Assembly: GCA_946185835.1 (NCBI GenBank)
Contig: CAMHKW010000003.1
Span: 37,611 to 101,610 of the forward strand
Length of the DNA: 64,000 nucleotides
Direction of reading: 5' to 3'
Origin: an uncultured Bacteroidales bacterium
GTDB lineage: Bacteria; Bacteroidota; Bacteroidia; Bacteroidales; Paludibacteraceae
The position numbers and the translations under genes were made by a program. Shown here one piece after another: positions 26,206-35,593 of this stretch. Every line of letters begins with the position of its first letter. Position 1 is the stretch's first letter. Below the pieces are notes generated by a model, which worked only from the letters and a program-made list of their open reading frames with translations, was not told the DNA's origin and made no database searches.

Positions 26206-29200
26206 ATGAAACGAATATCTTTTGTTGCATTGTTTACTATCGTTGCACTCCTTTGCCACGCCCAGCCGGGTGTCATCAATCCTGCCAATCCGCCCGACCC
26301 GCAACCTTTCTACCGATTGCAGGTAAAAGCCTTCCCCGATGGAGTTTGCGAACCGGCAGTATCGATTTCAAAAAACGGTAATACGCTAAGTATGGAATAT
26401 GGTGGCAAGGGAAATATCGATGTATATGCTATGGCAGAGGCTGACCTCCAACTCGGAGGTGGATGGATCAATCTCAAACCCAGATATAGATTTAGCCATT
26501 GGTTAGTGAACGACACTATAGTCTCATACGAGCCGTTTCTTGAGATGACAATGCCTCATTACGACATCACCATAGTATCGGTATTCGAAGAGTATTTCAA
26601 CCCCACCTCACCCTCTGACCCGGGAGCATGCTATCTGAACCCGACAACAGGCGAACTCTTTGTAGACAATTTCACTCCTTGTAATTTCTCCGCGACAATC
26701 AATAATATTTTCGATGAACAAGGGTATTCCCGTGACGATGTAAAGATAGTTACGGCTATCGGGATTATTGATATGAATATGTCATGCGCACCCAGGTGGG
26801 GATGGGGAGTATTATTTTCGCAATTGGGGAATTGCGAGTTGGTCAACCTGAGCCAAACATCCGGGTACAAGTCAATACCAAGTTCTTTTTTTGGCGATAT
26901 GGCTAATCTTCGACAGCTCATACTCCCAGCCTGCATTGAGAATTTTGAAAAGAATAGTATTTATTCTGTTCCTCAGCTCAGAGATATCTATCTTTATGCG
27001 TTAGCACCACCCATTCTCGAAGAGCAATCTTTTGCAGCTTTTTCATACTACGGGACAGACGTCAACCTTGAATCGCTGACTATTCATGTTCCGCGCTCGT
27101 CGTTGGCACTCTATCGTGCTGCCGCAGGGTGGAAAGACCTCAACATCGTTGCTATAGATAACAGTCTGTCGCTCACGGTCGAGTTCCCCGAGAATGCAGA
27201 GCTTGACAGATACCGCGATATGTTCATCGAGCTTACAGACACCCGCAGCATGCAAAAACAACGGATGGTGATAACCGAAAGCGAGTCATACACCTTCTCG
27301 GATATCATGAACGAGACGGTTTATGAGGTGAATGTCAGAAACCAAAGCGGACAGACTTTTGCCACACAGCAAGTTAGCATTGTCTCGTCCGACTCTACCG
27401 TTGTGCTAAGCGAGCTGAAACGCCCGTTAGACATGAGACTAAAGGTGCAAGACGCAGAAGGCACTGACGTGACAGGCGACGTCAACATCCGTTGGTTCAG
27501 CTCTGATGGGTCACTGCTCAAATCCGGACCGCTACTCGCCTGCCAAATAGAAGGAGAGAAAATAAACTATACTATAGAACTCAACGACGCGTTATCTTAT
27601 AGATACGAGCAGCCGACACGAACCGAGATAGTGGTAGGTGCTTCGACTGCGGTGCAGACCATCGTCCTTGAGCCCATAGAGCAGATCAGCCTCACGGGCA
27701 AGGTGCGCGATGCTTCGTCAGGGCGAGCTATTGCTGCGGCCGACATAGCCTTCACACAGATTATCAGTCCTAAATACCGACAGCTGACGACAGCCACCAC
27801 CGATGCTGAGGGCAACTTTGCGGTGAGTCTGCTACGAAGACCATGCACAGTGGAAGCCAAAGCCGATGACTACGAAAACTTCAACATAAGTGTTGAAGAG
27901 CTTGACACTACGCAACCACTAAATATCGCGATGAGAGCCTTCGACGGCACTACTATCGACATCACGTGCAAGATAAATACCAACGATGGTCTATCAACTG
28001 AAACATACGAACTGAACGGTCAGCTCTTATCTATATTCAATGTCACTCGCGGTGAGTACGTCAATACATATAACCTTGTAGGTACACGTCTGCTTCTTCC
28101 GAGTTTATTCAAGAAGGAGACTTTCAGACTTGTATTCGATAGTAATAACTTTGTCGGTCAAGAGGTTGAAGTAGTGACCGACGAGCAGGCATACGCTAAG
28201 GTGCAACTGACTCTTACTGAGAAAGGTAGTATAAAAGCGACTTACGAAGACAGCGAAGCTGCTGAACCTGTCGCAATGCTATACGATGCTAAGGGAAAGC
28301 TCATCGACAGCCGGTCGATGGTTGATACCAAAGCCTCTTTCGAACACCTTGATGCGGGCAACTACACTATTGTTGCCATGCAACATAACTCTCAATTCAA
28401 CAGTTACGGCACACTGGAGACATTAGCAATATCCGGACTAAAGGAGAATACTGACTATGTAAAGCAGGTGGTAGAAGTAAGCGCCGGCAAGTTGCAAACG
28501 TCGGTATTTACAGATATACCTGCTTTTAGCAAAGAAGCGAACCTTATAAACAGGATTACTACAAGCTACAATACCAATAAGCAACAGATAGTCAGCGGGC
28601 AGGTAATAACTATGAGATTTTTTGTTGACTTCACAGACGAACTAACCGACCTCGAAGACATACAACTGATTATCGACCTACCCGACAGTGCCAAATTCGT
28701 TGATAACGCTGTTTTAGTCAACAACGCTCTATCGGAATATTCATTAACGGATTCTCAACTTACTATACCCTTAACAGGGAAAACGAGCAGCGTCCGTTTT
28801 TGCGTTATACCGTTCTCTTCAGGCGAACAGGTATCAACAGCAGGCGTTGCCTATTCTATTGGTTCTGAACGGATATTGCAACCGGCAGGCAAAGTAAGTT
28901 ACTTGGTAACTGATGCCGCATTGGATGCTTACATACTCAGCACGTCTAAACAACTTCAGGCACAAGGAATTACCGTTCCTAACTCTGACGTTTCTGTATT
29001 CGACAACAACGAGCTTGTTGGCAAGACGCAATCTCTGGCTAACGGTAGCTGGCAATATTCCGGAGCGTTGACTACCGACTTCAACTTGTCAGAACATAAT
29101 GTCAGAGCCGAGATACTGACACCCGACGGTATACATCTTAAGACAAAGCAGGTAACACTTACTTTCATTCAAGACATGCCTGAACTCAAGTCTATATCGA

Positions 29201-31662
29201 TGATTTATACCAATCACTCGGGCGAACACAAGATAATGTGGGATATCCAAACGGGCACCGTCTCGCCCACTTACTACGATTATGACCCCAATATACCTAT
29301 CACCTTTGCAGCCGAGCTGATTACCAACAAAATGGATAGCATTAAAGCTGTTACTTTCTTGGTTAACTCCGACGATGGTAGCACTCAGACTTTGACAGGT
29401 GCTTATTCTAAGGAAGATGGTCTATGGAAAGCCGACTATCTGCCAACGACTGCCGCACCTGTCAACGTAAGACTCAGAGTAGAGATGAGCAAACCCACCT
29501 ACCTCGCTGATGCCGACTTGCTTGCTTCGCTTTACGAGGCGATGACTTTTTTTGCAAGTTACACTCCCGAACAGGTCAATACCGACTCGCTCGAGCAAGT
29601 GTTCAGTGCCATGATAGAAAGAGAGGATTGGGAAGGTATGTGCCGGATGTTAGGTCTGTCGCTTTCGGAGTTGAGCGACAGTCTGGTACTCACGGAAGAC
29701 GAATTGCTTGCCATTCTTAACGACGACAGCGCATTAGACCTCACAAAAGCTCTCCCACGCGAGCTGATAGGCGATATCCCTGAGATGACAAATGTAGTTC
29801 CGCCCACTATCTCTTCTGCCGCCGGAATAGACACCACCTTGCTTGCAGCACAAGGCTACGTCAGAATCCCGAAGACCGATGGAAGCGATGTATTTGTGTA
29901 CCAAGGCGACGAGCGGATGGAAATTGTCGACAAGGCAGCTGACGTGCACATAGTGGTGACGGTGCCTTCAACGGCAGCAGCAAATAAGATACGACAATCG
30001 ACGATGGTCAGAGGCGAGTGCTATACCACATCACAACTAAGCGAAATCAACACTTACATAGAGACTTTACTGGATTTAGCCAAAAAGGTAGACGAAACCC
30101 GTGAACAGCTTGTAGACCTACTTAAGAAAAGCTCTAAGTTACAAACAGACGGCCTCAAGAAATTAGCCACCACAATAATAAGCAAGAGTCCTGCCGGAAT
30201 AAAAAACATGTCAAGATCAATAGATTTCATGGTCAAGAGCATTAGTAGAAAGGTTAATTTCGACATATTAGATATACTCGAAGGTAAGGCTTTAGAAAAG
30301 TCACATCCGATGTTGAGTAAGACCTTCGCCGCGTTAGGTAAGTTCTTCAATGGATTTATGTCAGTTAAGAGCGTATATAACACATGCATTACATATCAAA
30401 AGCTATTCGAGCAGGTTAACAACCTGCACCAGACCATACCCGAGCGGTGCAAGTATAGTGATAAGGTAACAAAGCAGTATAATGAGCTTGCCGCCGATGT
30501 ATGTTATCATGGAGATGATATATACGATCATTTCATGGTAGCAGCCGGATATCAGATAGGCCTATGCACTGCGACATTGGCAGAGTTGGTGGCCTCACCT
30601 TCCGGTTGGATTGCCGTTGTAAGCGGGACTATGCAAACGACAGTATCTATGATGCGCGATTATATCGACAAGATGTCCACACTCGAAGACGAAGGCAAAA
30701 TATACATGCTTGAGATGCGGTTTACAGATTTGTTGCGTCAATGCATCAACCAGCGTCCGGACACACCGATTCCTACAGATCCCCCGGCAGCACCTCATGA
30801 CAAGACCATCATCATAGAATACGACACAGACCTCCCATCGGTGAACGGCATTCGCGACCCGTCTGGCTTTGTCTACGAGACCGTGATGGACAACCGTGTT
30901 CAGGATGTCGAGGCAACGATATATTACAAACCGATGGGGTCGGACGACAGCGACAAGGGTACTCTGTGGAACGCCACCGACTTCGGGCAACAGAACCCGC
31001 TCTATACCGACGTCGACGGCTACTACCGCTGGGATGTGCCCATCGGACTATGGCAGGTACGTTTCCAAAAAGACGGCTACGAACCCACTCAGAGCGAATG
31101 GTTGCCTGTGCCCCCACCACAACTCGAAGTCAACATACCGATAGTGCAGAAGCGCCAGCCTATGGTCGTCACTGCAGCTGCCGACAAGCAGCACGTTGAG
31201 TTCGCTTTCGACAAATACATGCTTGCCGACATGCTCAACGAGACCAATGTCTTCGTTACCGAAAACGACTTACCTATTGCCGGCACTATCGTCCTTGTTG
31301 ATGAAGTCGATGCAGAAGGCTCAGTGCAGAGATACGCCCGACGTGTACAGTTCGTGCCCGACACCGACTTCGAAGCCGAGCAGGTGACGCTGACCGTAAG
31401 CAACCGCGTGATGAGCTACGCCGGCACACAGATGGCAAGCACCTACCAGCAGGCACTCGTCGTAGGTGACGCTATACTTACCCGCCTCGACGACATCACG
31501 CCCGAACAGCAGACGACAACGAGCGCTAATGGCAGCTCTGCCACCAAAGTACTGCTCGACGGACATCTGTACATACTCATGCCCGACGGCACTATCTACA
31601 CGGTGCTCGGCAACAAGGTTGGCAGCAGACAGCAAAATAATTTGAGATTTCAAATTCAATAA
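26206..31662 (+). CDS. Giant multidomain surface protein (1818 residues)
   Basis: After a signal peptide, residues about 35-125 form an InlB-type repeat (YRFSHWLVNDTIVSYEPFLE). A short LRR-like part follows (about 160-315). Carboxypeptidase-regulatory-like beta-sandwiches follow, one at about 490-580 (ISLTGKVRDASSGRAIAAAD) and one near 1550-1640 (TDVDGYYRWDVPIGLWQVRF). Between them are long beta-rich stretches and a helical segment (about 1270-1510) with heptad-like patterns. An Ig-like domain precedes the C-terminus. The tail ATKVLLDGHLYILMPDGT, IYTVLGNKV matches the shared tail motif but has 13 more residues that run into intergenic-type AT-rich repeats, suggesting loss of the original stop. 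Likely an adhesin or surface scaffold. Confidence 0.8.
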   Translation: MKRISFVALFTIVALLCHAQPGVINPANPPDPQPFYRLQVKAFPDGVCEPAVSISKNGNTLSMEYGGKGNIDVYAMAEADLQLGGGWINLKPRYRFSHWLVNDTIVSYEPFLEMTMPHYDITIVSVFEEYFNPTSPSDPGACYLNPTTGELFVDNFTPCNFSATINNIFDEQGYSRDDVKIVTAIGIIDMNMSCAPRWGWGVLFSQLGNCELVNLSQTSGYKSIPSSFFGDMANLRQLILPACIENFEKNSIYSVPQLRDIYLYALAPPILEEQSFAAFSYYGTDVNLESLTIHVPRSSLALYRAAAGWKDLNIVAIDNSLSLTVEFPENAELDRYRDMFIELTDTRSMQKQRMVITESESYTFSDIMNETVYEVNVRNQSGQTFATQQVSIVSSDSTVVLSELKRPLDMRLKVQDAEGTDVTGDVNIRWFSSDGSLLKSGPLLACQIEGEKINYTIELNDALSYRYEQPTRTEIVVGASTAVQTIVLEPIEQISLTGKVRDASSGRAIAAADIAFTQIISPKYRQLTTATTDAEGNFAVSLLRRPCTVEAKADDYENFNISVEELDTTQPLNIAMRAFDGTTIDITCKINTNDGLSTETYELNGQLLSIFNVTRGEYVNTYNLVGTRLLLPSLFKKETFRLVFDSNNFVGQEVEVVTDEQAYAKVQLTLTEKGSIKATYEDSEAAEPVAMLYDAKGKLIDSRSMVDTKASFEHLDAGNYTIVAMQHNSQFNSYGTLETLAISGLKENTDYVKQVVEVSAGKLQTSVFTDIPAFSKEANLINRITTSYNTNKQQIVSGQVITMRFFVDFTDELTDLEDIQLIIDLPDSAKFVDNAVLVNNALSEYSLTDSQLTIPLTGKTSSVRFCVIPFSSGEQVSTAGVAYSIGSERILQPAGKVSYLVTDAALDAYILSTSKQLQAQGITVPNSDVSVFDNNELVGKTQSLANGSWQYSGALTTDFNLSEHNVRAEILTPDGIHLKTKQVTLTFIQDMPELKSISMIYTNHSGEHKIMWDIQTGTVSPTYYDYDPNIPITFAAELITNKMDSIKAVTFLVNSDDGSTQTLTGAYSKEDGLWKADYLPTTAAPVNVRLRVEMSKPTYLADADLLASLYEAMTFFASYTPEQVNTDSLEQVFSAMIEREDWEGMCRMLGLSLSELSDSLVLTEDELLAILNDDSALDLTKALPRELIGDIPEMTNVVPPTISSAAGIDTTLLAAQGYVRIPKTDGSDVFVYQGDERMEIVDKAADVHIVVTVPSTAAANKIRQSTMVRGECYTTSQLSEINTYIETLLDLAKKVDETREQLVDLLKKSSKLQTDGLKKLATTIISKSPAGIKNMSRSIDFMVKSISRKVNFDILDILEGKALEKSHPMLSKTFAALGKFFNGFMSVKSVYNTCITYQKLFEQVNNLHQTIPERCKYSDKVTKQYNELAADVCYHGDDIYDHFMVAAGYQIGLCTATLAELVASPSGWIAVVSGTMQTTVSMMRDYIDKMSTLEDEGKIYMLEMRFTDLLRQCINQRPDTPIPTDPPAAPHDKTIIIEYDTDLPSVNGIRDPSGFVYETVMDNRVQDVEATIYYKPMGSDDSDKGTLWNATDFGQQNPLYTDVDGYYRWDVPIGLWQVRFQKDGYEPTQSEWLPVPPPQLEVNIPIVQKRQPMVVTAAADKQHVEFAFDKYMLADMLNETNVFVTENDLPIAGTIVLVDEVDAEGSVQRYARRVQFVPDTDFEAEQVTLTVSNRVMSYAGTQMASTYQQALVVGDAILTRLDDITPEQQTTTSANGSSATKVLLDGHLYILMPDGTIYTVLGNKVGSRQQNNLRFQIQ

Positions 31663-31679
31663 TTCAAATTTCAAATTTT

Positions 31680-31811
31680 CCGGAGATCGGGATTTCGGGA
31701 TTTCGAGATTTCGGGATAACGGAATTTCGGAATAACGGGATTTCGGGATAACGGGATTTCGAGATCTCGGGATCTCGGGATCTCGGGATAACGGGATCTC
31801 GGGATCTCGAC
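31680..31811. repeat. Octanucleotide array (longest in window)
   Basis: About sixteen 8-nt units (GATTTCGG, GATAACGG, GATCTCGG) between the 1818-residue protein gene and the ispG promoter. Confidence 0.9.
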
Positions 31812-31825
31812 AATTCACACAATAA

Positions 31826-31856
31826 TTGTCAAATCAAAAAAAATGTAGTATCTTTG
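31826..31856 (+). promoter_or_regulatory. ispG promoter overlapping a strong hairpin
   Basis: TTG at 31826-31828, a 20-nt spacer and TATCTTTG at 31849-31856 match the consensus. A perfect hairpin, GCAGCGGTGG (31856-31865) with CCACCGCTGC (31875-31884) and then TTTT, runs from the last base of the -7 box to the ATG at 31889. The transcript would begin inside the left arm. Confidence 0.7.
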
Positions 31857-31888
31857 CAGCGGTGGATAAAAAAACCACCGCTGCTTTT

Positions 31889-33433
31889 ATGGATATACAC
31901 GACACACATAACAACCAACAGACACCAAATCAGTCTCTACAATCCAACGGACAGACACCAAGTACACAAGTATCACAGCATGCTACAGACACTGACCGAC
32001 CGACACCGGGTCAGTCACTACCATTGCAACGCAGGCAAACCAATACTGTCAGAGTCGGCAATATCTGTATAGGCTCTGAACACCCCATCGTGGTGCAAAG
32101 CATGGCTAACACCGACACCAACGACATAGAGGCCTCGGTGGCGCAAGCCGCCTCTATCTTCGACGCGGGCGCCGAGATGGTGCGTTTCACCACTCAAGGT
32201 TCGAGAGAAGCAGAAGCGTTAGGCACGATACGCGAGCGGCTGCACGAACTCGGTTACCACAACCCCATCGTTGCCGACGTGCACTTCAATCCCGCGGTAG
32301 CCGACCTCGCCGCCACGCGGGTCGACAAGGTGCGTATCAATCCGGGCAACTATGTCGACCCTGCTCGCCGCTTCCTGCATATAGAATATACCGACGCCGA
32401 ATATGCAGCCGAGCTCGGGCGCCTCAGAGAGCGTTTTCTAAAGTTACTCGACCTCTGCCGTGCCCACCACACCGCCTTGCGTATCGGCGTCAACCACGGT
32501 TCGCTGAGTGACCGTATCATGTCACGTTATGGCGACACACCCGCCGGCATGGCTGAGAGTTGTATGGAGTTTCTGCGTATCTGCCGCGACGAGTCGTTCG
32601 ACGACGTAGTGCTGTCGGTCAAAGCCAGCAACACACGAGTCATGTACGAGACGGTGCACGCCCTCGTCGACGCCATGGATGCCGAAGACATGCACTACCC
32701 CATCCACTTAGGAGTGACCGAAGCAGGCGAAGGTGAAGACGGCAGACTCAAGTCAGCCGTGGGCATAGGTGCACTGCTCAGCGAAGGTATAGGCGACACC
32801 ATTCGCGTCTCGCTGAGCGAAGCACCCGAAGCCGAGATACCGGTAGCCCGACAACTCGTCGAGTGGCAAGACGAACTGCTCGGAAGTAACACAACACAGC
32901 ACGAGTCAGAGACAGCCTGCTACGGCTCAGCACTCATGCCGACGTTGGACGAGCGCAACAACACACTGATATATCAGTCGGACGATGACGACTGGCAACG
33001 CCTTGCACTATATGCCGCTGCCGCATGCGGCGTAAGTCTATGGAAGACAGGTGCACAAGATTTGAGAATCGACAACCCGCATTTCAGCCGCGAACGACTC
33101 GACCTGCTTTCAAAAGACATACTGCAAGCCGCAAGAGTGAGAATATACAAGACAGAATATATCTCGTGCCCCAGCTGCGGCAGGACGCTGTTCGACATCG
33201 AAAAGACGATAGCCGAAGTGAAGGCAGCCACCTCGCATCTGAGCGGACTGAAGATAGCAGTGATGGGCTGCATCGTCAACGGTCCGGGTGAGATGGCAGA
33301 CGCCGACTACGGATATGTAGGAGCCGGCAGAGGCATGGTAAGCCTATACAAAGGCAAACAGTGCGTCAAGAAAAACATACCACAAGAACAAGCAGTGGAG
33401 CAACTGCTCAGGCTGATAGAGCAGAGAGGTTAG
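31889..33433 (+). CDS. ispG: 4-hydroxy-3-methylbut-2-enyl-diphosphate synthase IspG
   Basis: IspG is the iron-sulfur enzyme of the MEP isoprenoid pathway that converts MEcPP to HMBPP. The TIM-barrel part is clear (VRVGNICIGSEHPIVVQSMA, VADVHFNPAVA, VDKVRINPGNY). The C-terminal cluster domain has CPSCGRTLFD and GCIVNGPGE, giving three Cys and one Glu ligand. A region of about 100 residues separates them; this corresponds to the extra A* domain of plant and Bacteroidota IspG but is much shorter than the usual about 250, so the protein is 514 residues rather than about 610. The ATG at 31889 is chosen because an upstream in-frame TTG at 31826 is part of the promoter. The first 45 residues are low-complexity (Gln, Thr, Ser). 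Confidence 0.92.
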   Translation: MDIHDTHNNQQTPNQSLQSNGQTPSTQVSQHATDTDRPTPGQSLPLQRRQTNTVRVGNICIGSEHPIVVQSMANTDTNDIEASVAQAASIFDAGAEMVRFTTQGSREAEALGTIRERLHELGYHNPIVADVHFNPAVADLAATRVDKVRINPGNYVDPARRFLHIEYTDAEYAAELGRLRERFLKLLDLCRAHHTALRIGVNHGSLSDRIMSRYGDTPAGMAESCMEFLRICRDESFDDVVLSVKASNTRVMYETVHALVDAMDAEDMHYPIHLGVTEAGEGEDGRLKSAVGIGALLSEGIGDTIRVSLSEAPEAEIPVARQLVEWQDELLGSNTTQHESETACYGSALMPTLDERNNTLIYQSDDDDWQRLALYAAAACGVSLWKTGAQDLRIDNPHFSRERLDLLSKDILQAARVRIYKTEYISCPSCGRTLFDIEKTIAEVKAATSHLSGLKIAVMGCIVNGPGEMADADYGYVGAGRGMVSLYKGKQCVKKNIPQEQAVEQLLRLIEQRG

Positions 33434-33435
33434 GG

Positions 33436-33544
33436 GTAACACCGGAATACCGGAACACCGGAACACCGAGATACCGAGATACCGAGATACCGGAATAACG
33501 AAATAACGGAACACCGGAATAACGGAATACCGAAATACTGAAAT
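33436..33544. repeat. Octanucleotide array (ACCGGAAT type)
   Basis: About thirteen 8-nt units (ACCGGAAT, ACCGAGAT, AACGGAAT) fill the ispG-murC gap. The unit is the same family as the GATNTCGG arrays but shifted to AATACCGG. Confidence 0.88.
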
Positions 33545-33577
33545 CAGAAAAAAACCATACTTAATCGACGAAATCTA

Positions 33578-33608
33578 TTGTGGGATTTGAATAGTTTTTG
33601 TAATTTTG
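33578..33608 (+). promoter_or_regulatory. murC promoter
   Basis: TTG at 33578-33580, a 20-nt spacer and TAATTTTG at 33601-33608 match the consensus. The ATG at 33640 lies about 25 nt after the expected start of transcription, which supports the extended MurC N-terminus. Confidence 0.7.
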
Positions 33609-33639
33609 CAGGATAATTGCGGAACTATAGTCTTAAAAA

Positions 33640-35277
33640 ATGGAACCATCTACGCAACAGTCATTAGAGCAAGTCTCAGGGACATTGACCACCGATGCCC
33701 CCTTGTCGTCGTTAGAAACCTCAGAGCAAGTTGTGGAGTCGTCGGCTGTGGATAACACCCCGTCAGCCTCTTATGCCTCAGATCAAGTTGTGGAGCCTTC
33801 GGCAACAGTAATCCCCACGTTGGTTACGGATGCCGTTCTCCCTCCCGACCCTCGTCTGTCGCCTTATCGGTCGTATATGAACATGATGGGCAACATCACC
33901 GCCGTCTATTTCCTTGGTATCGGCGGCATCGGCATGAGTGCCTTGGCACGTTTCTTCCATTCGAAAGGCTATAACACCGCCGGTTACGACCGCACCAGCT
34001 CGAAGCTCACCGATGAGCTTGCGAAAGAAGGTATCACTGTCGTGTTCGACGAGAGTGTGGACGCCATACCCGATGCTTTTCGCGACAAGGCTCATACTCT
34101 CGTTGTTCGCACCCCCGCAGTGCCTGAGACAATGGAGCAGTACGTGTATTTTCTCGACAACGGTTTTTTGATCGTCAAGCGCGCACAGGCACTCGGATAT
34201 ATCACCGAGAACATGCGTTCGTTGTGCGTTGCCGGCACCCATGGTAAGACGACGACGAGTGCCATGCTCGCACACCTGATATATCAGTCGGACATCAACT
34301 GCAACGCCTTCCTCGGAGGCATAAGCAACAACTACGGAACCAACCTGTTGCTTCAGCCCGACAGCAACTACGTGGTGGTGGAAGCCGACGAATACGACCG
34401 CAGTTTCTTGCATCTGAATCCCTACATCACCGTTGTGACAAGTGTCGACCCCGACCACTTAGACATCTATGGTGACGCCGAGCACTATATAGAAGGCTTC
34501 CGCCTATACTGCCGTAAGATCGTCAAGGGCGGCGCGTTAGTCATCAAACACGGGCTGACACTCAACCCTGAGTTACAGCAAGGAGTGAGGACATACACCT
34601 ACGGCGTGGTTAGTCACGACAACGACAACGAGACACTACCACATTTCTACGCCGACAACATACAGATACGCAACGGACAGATATACTTCGACTTCCACAC
34701 TCCGAGCGATGTGCTCACAGACCTCAAACTCGGAGTGCCGGTATGGATAAACATCGAGAATGCCGTAGCAGCCATGGCTGTAGCTTGGCTCGTGGGAGTG
34801 GAGCTGAGTCAGCTACGCTTGGGCATCGCCTCGTTTGCCGGTACACAACGGCGGTTTAACATACATATCTCTACCCCTGAGCTCACTTATATCGACGACT
34901 ACGCCCACCATCCTTCAGAGCTTCGGGAGAGCATACTCTCGATACGCCGACTGTTGCCCGGCAAGAAGATGACGGGTGTGTTTCAGCCGCACCTGTATAC
35001 ACGCACTCGCGACTTTGCCGACCAGTTTGCACAAGTCCTCAGCACGCTCGACGAAGTGATACTGCTACCTATCTATCCAGCCCGCGAAGAGCCTATCGAA
35101 GGTGTCGACTCGCAGATGATACTCGACAAGATAACATGCCCCAACAAAAGCCTCGTGAGCAAGGAGCAACTCATCGAAAAGCTCAAGAGCGAACCACGTG
35201 AGGTGATAGTCACCCTTGGAGCAGGGGATATCGACAGATTAGTGCAACCAATAAAAGAAGCCTTCTCGCAAACCTAA
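33640..35277 (+). CDS. murC: UDP-N-acetylmuramate--L-alanine ligase MurC
   Basis: MurC adds L-alanine to UDP-MurNAc, the first amino-acid step of peptidoglycan synthesis, in the cytoplasm. The Rossmann-type start VYFLGIGGIGMSALARFF begins only at about residue 88. The ATP loop AGTHGKTTTSAMLAHL lies near 198-212, and VVVEADEYDRSFLHL and YIDDYAHHPSELRESI are typical of the family. The enzyme is 545 residues because of an N-terminal extension of about 80 residues rich in Ser, Thr, Glu and Val, with repeats such as EQVVES and DQVVEPS. A shorter start at Met79 or Met81 would give normal length, but the promoter position favours the long form. It opens the murC-ftsQ-ftsA-ftsZ set. Confidence 0.93.
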   Translation: MEPSTQQSLEQVSGTLTTDAPLSSLETSEQVVESSAVDNTPSASYASDQVVEPSATVIPTLVTDAVLPPDPRLSPYRSYMNMMGNITAVYFLGIGGIGMSALARFFHSKGYNTAGYDRTSSKLTDELAKEGITVVFDESVDAIPDAFRDKAHTLVVRTPAVPETMEQYVYFLDNGFLIVKRAQALGYITENMRSLCVAGTHGKTTTSAMLAHLIYQSDINCNAFLGGISNNYGTNLLLQPDSNYVVVEADEYDRSFLHLNPYITVVTSVDPDHLDIYGDAEHYIEGFRLYCRKIVKGGALVIKHGLTLNPELQQGVRTYTYGVVSHDNDNETLPHFYADNIQIRNGQIYFDFHTPSDVLTDLKLGVPVWINIENAVAAMAVAWLVGVELSQLRLGIASFAGTQRRFNIHISTPELTYIDDYAHHPSELRESILSIRRLLPGKKMTGVFQPHLYTRTRDFADQFAQVLSTLDEVILLPIYPAREEPIEGVDSQMILDKITCPNKSLVSKEQLIEKLKSEPREVIVTLGAGDIDRLVQPIKEAFSQT

Positions 35278-35593
35278 ATAGACCGCTACGCTGTGAGAGG
35301 TTAGATAGAATCGGGATAACCCATAGACCGAATAGATTTTTATTTATTTCCCACGGATGGGACGGATTTATTGCGGATTTAAATGATCTCATATTTTAAC
35401 ATTGTTTTATTTCCGCCGGCCAGAAACCGGCGTACCCACGCACTCTAAACACGCACACGCACTCTAAACTCTCTAAACTCTAAAAACGCACCCTAAACTC
35501 TCTAAACTCTAAAAACGCACTCTGAACCTTCTAAACTCTAAACACGCACCCTAAACTCTCTAAACTCTAAACACACACTCTAACCTAAAAAAA
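35278..35593. other. Composite intergenic repeat module upstream of ftsQ
   Basis: No gene is seen in these 316 bp. In order it holds one 23-nt unit starting AGACCGCTACGCTGTGAG (35280-35302), the phrase CACGGATGGGACGGATTTAT, an AT-rich stretch ending in ACATTGTTTT, a palindromic repeat (35414-35432) followed by TACCC, and a tandem array of CTCTAAACT/AACGCAC units (35441-35586). The same blocks in the same order occur upstream of ftsA. The dcw cluster is normally compact, so this gap is unusual. Confidence 0.8.
35414..35432 (+). repeat. Palindromic REP-like repeat, copy 6
   Basis: CGCCGG, 7-nt centre, CCGGCG, then TACCC. Confidence 0.8.

Noticed and set aside
31826..31888. Longer IspG starting at the in-frame TTG at 31826
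   Set aside because: That TTG is the -33 box of a consensus promoter and the first 21 codons would cover the promoter and hairpin.
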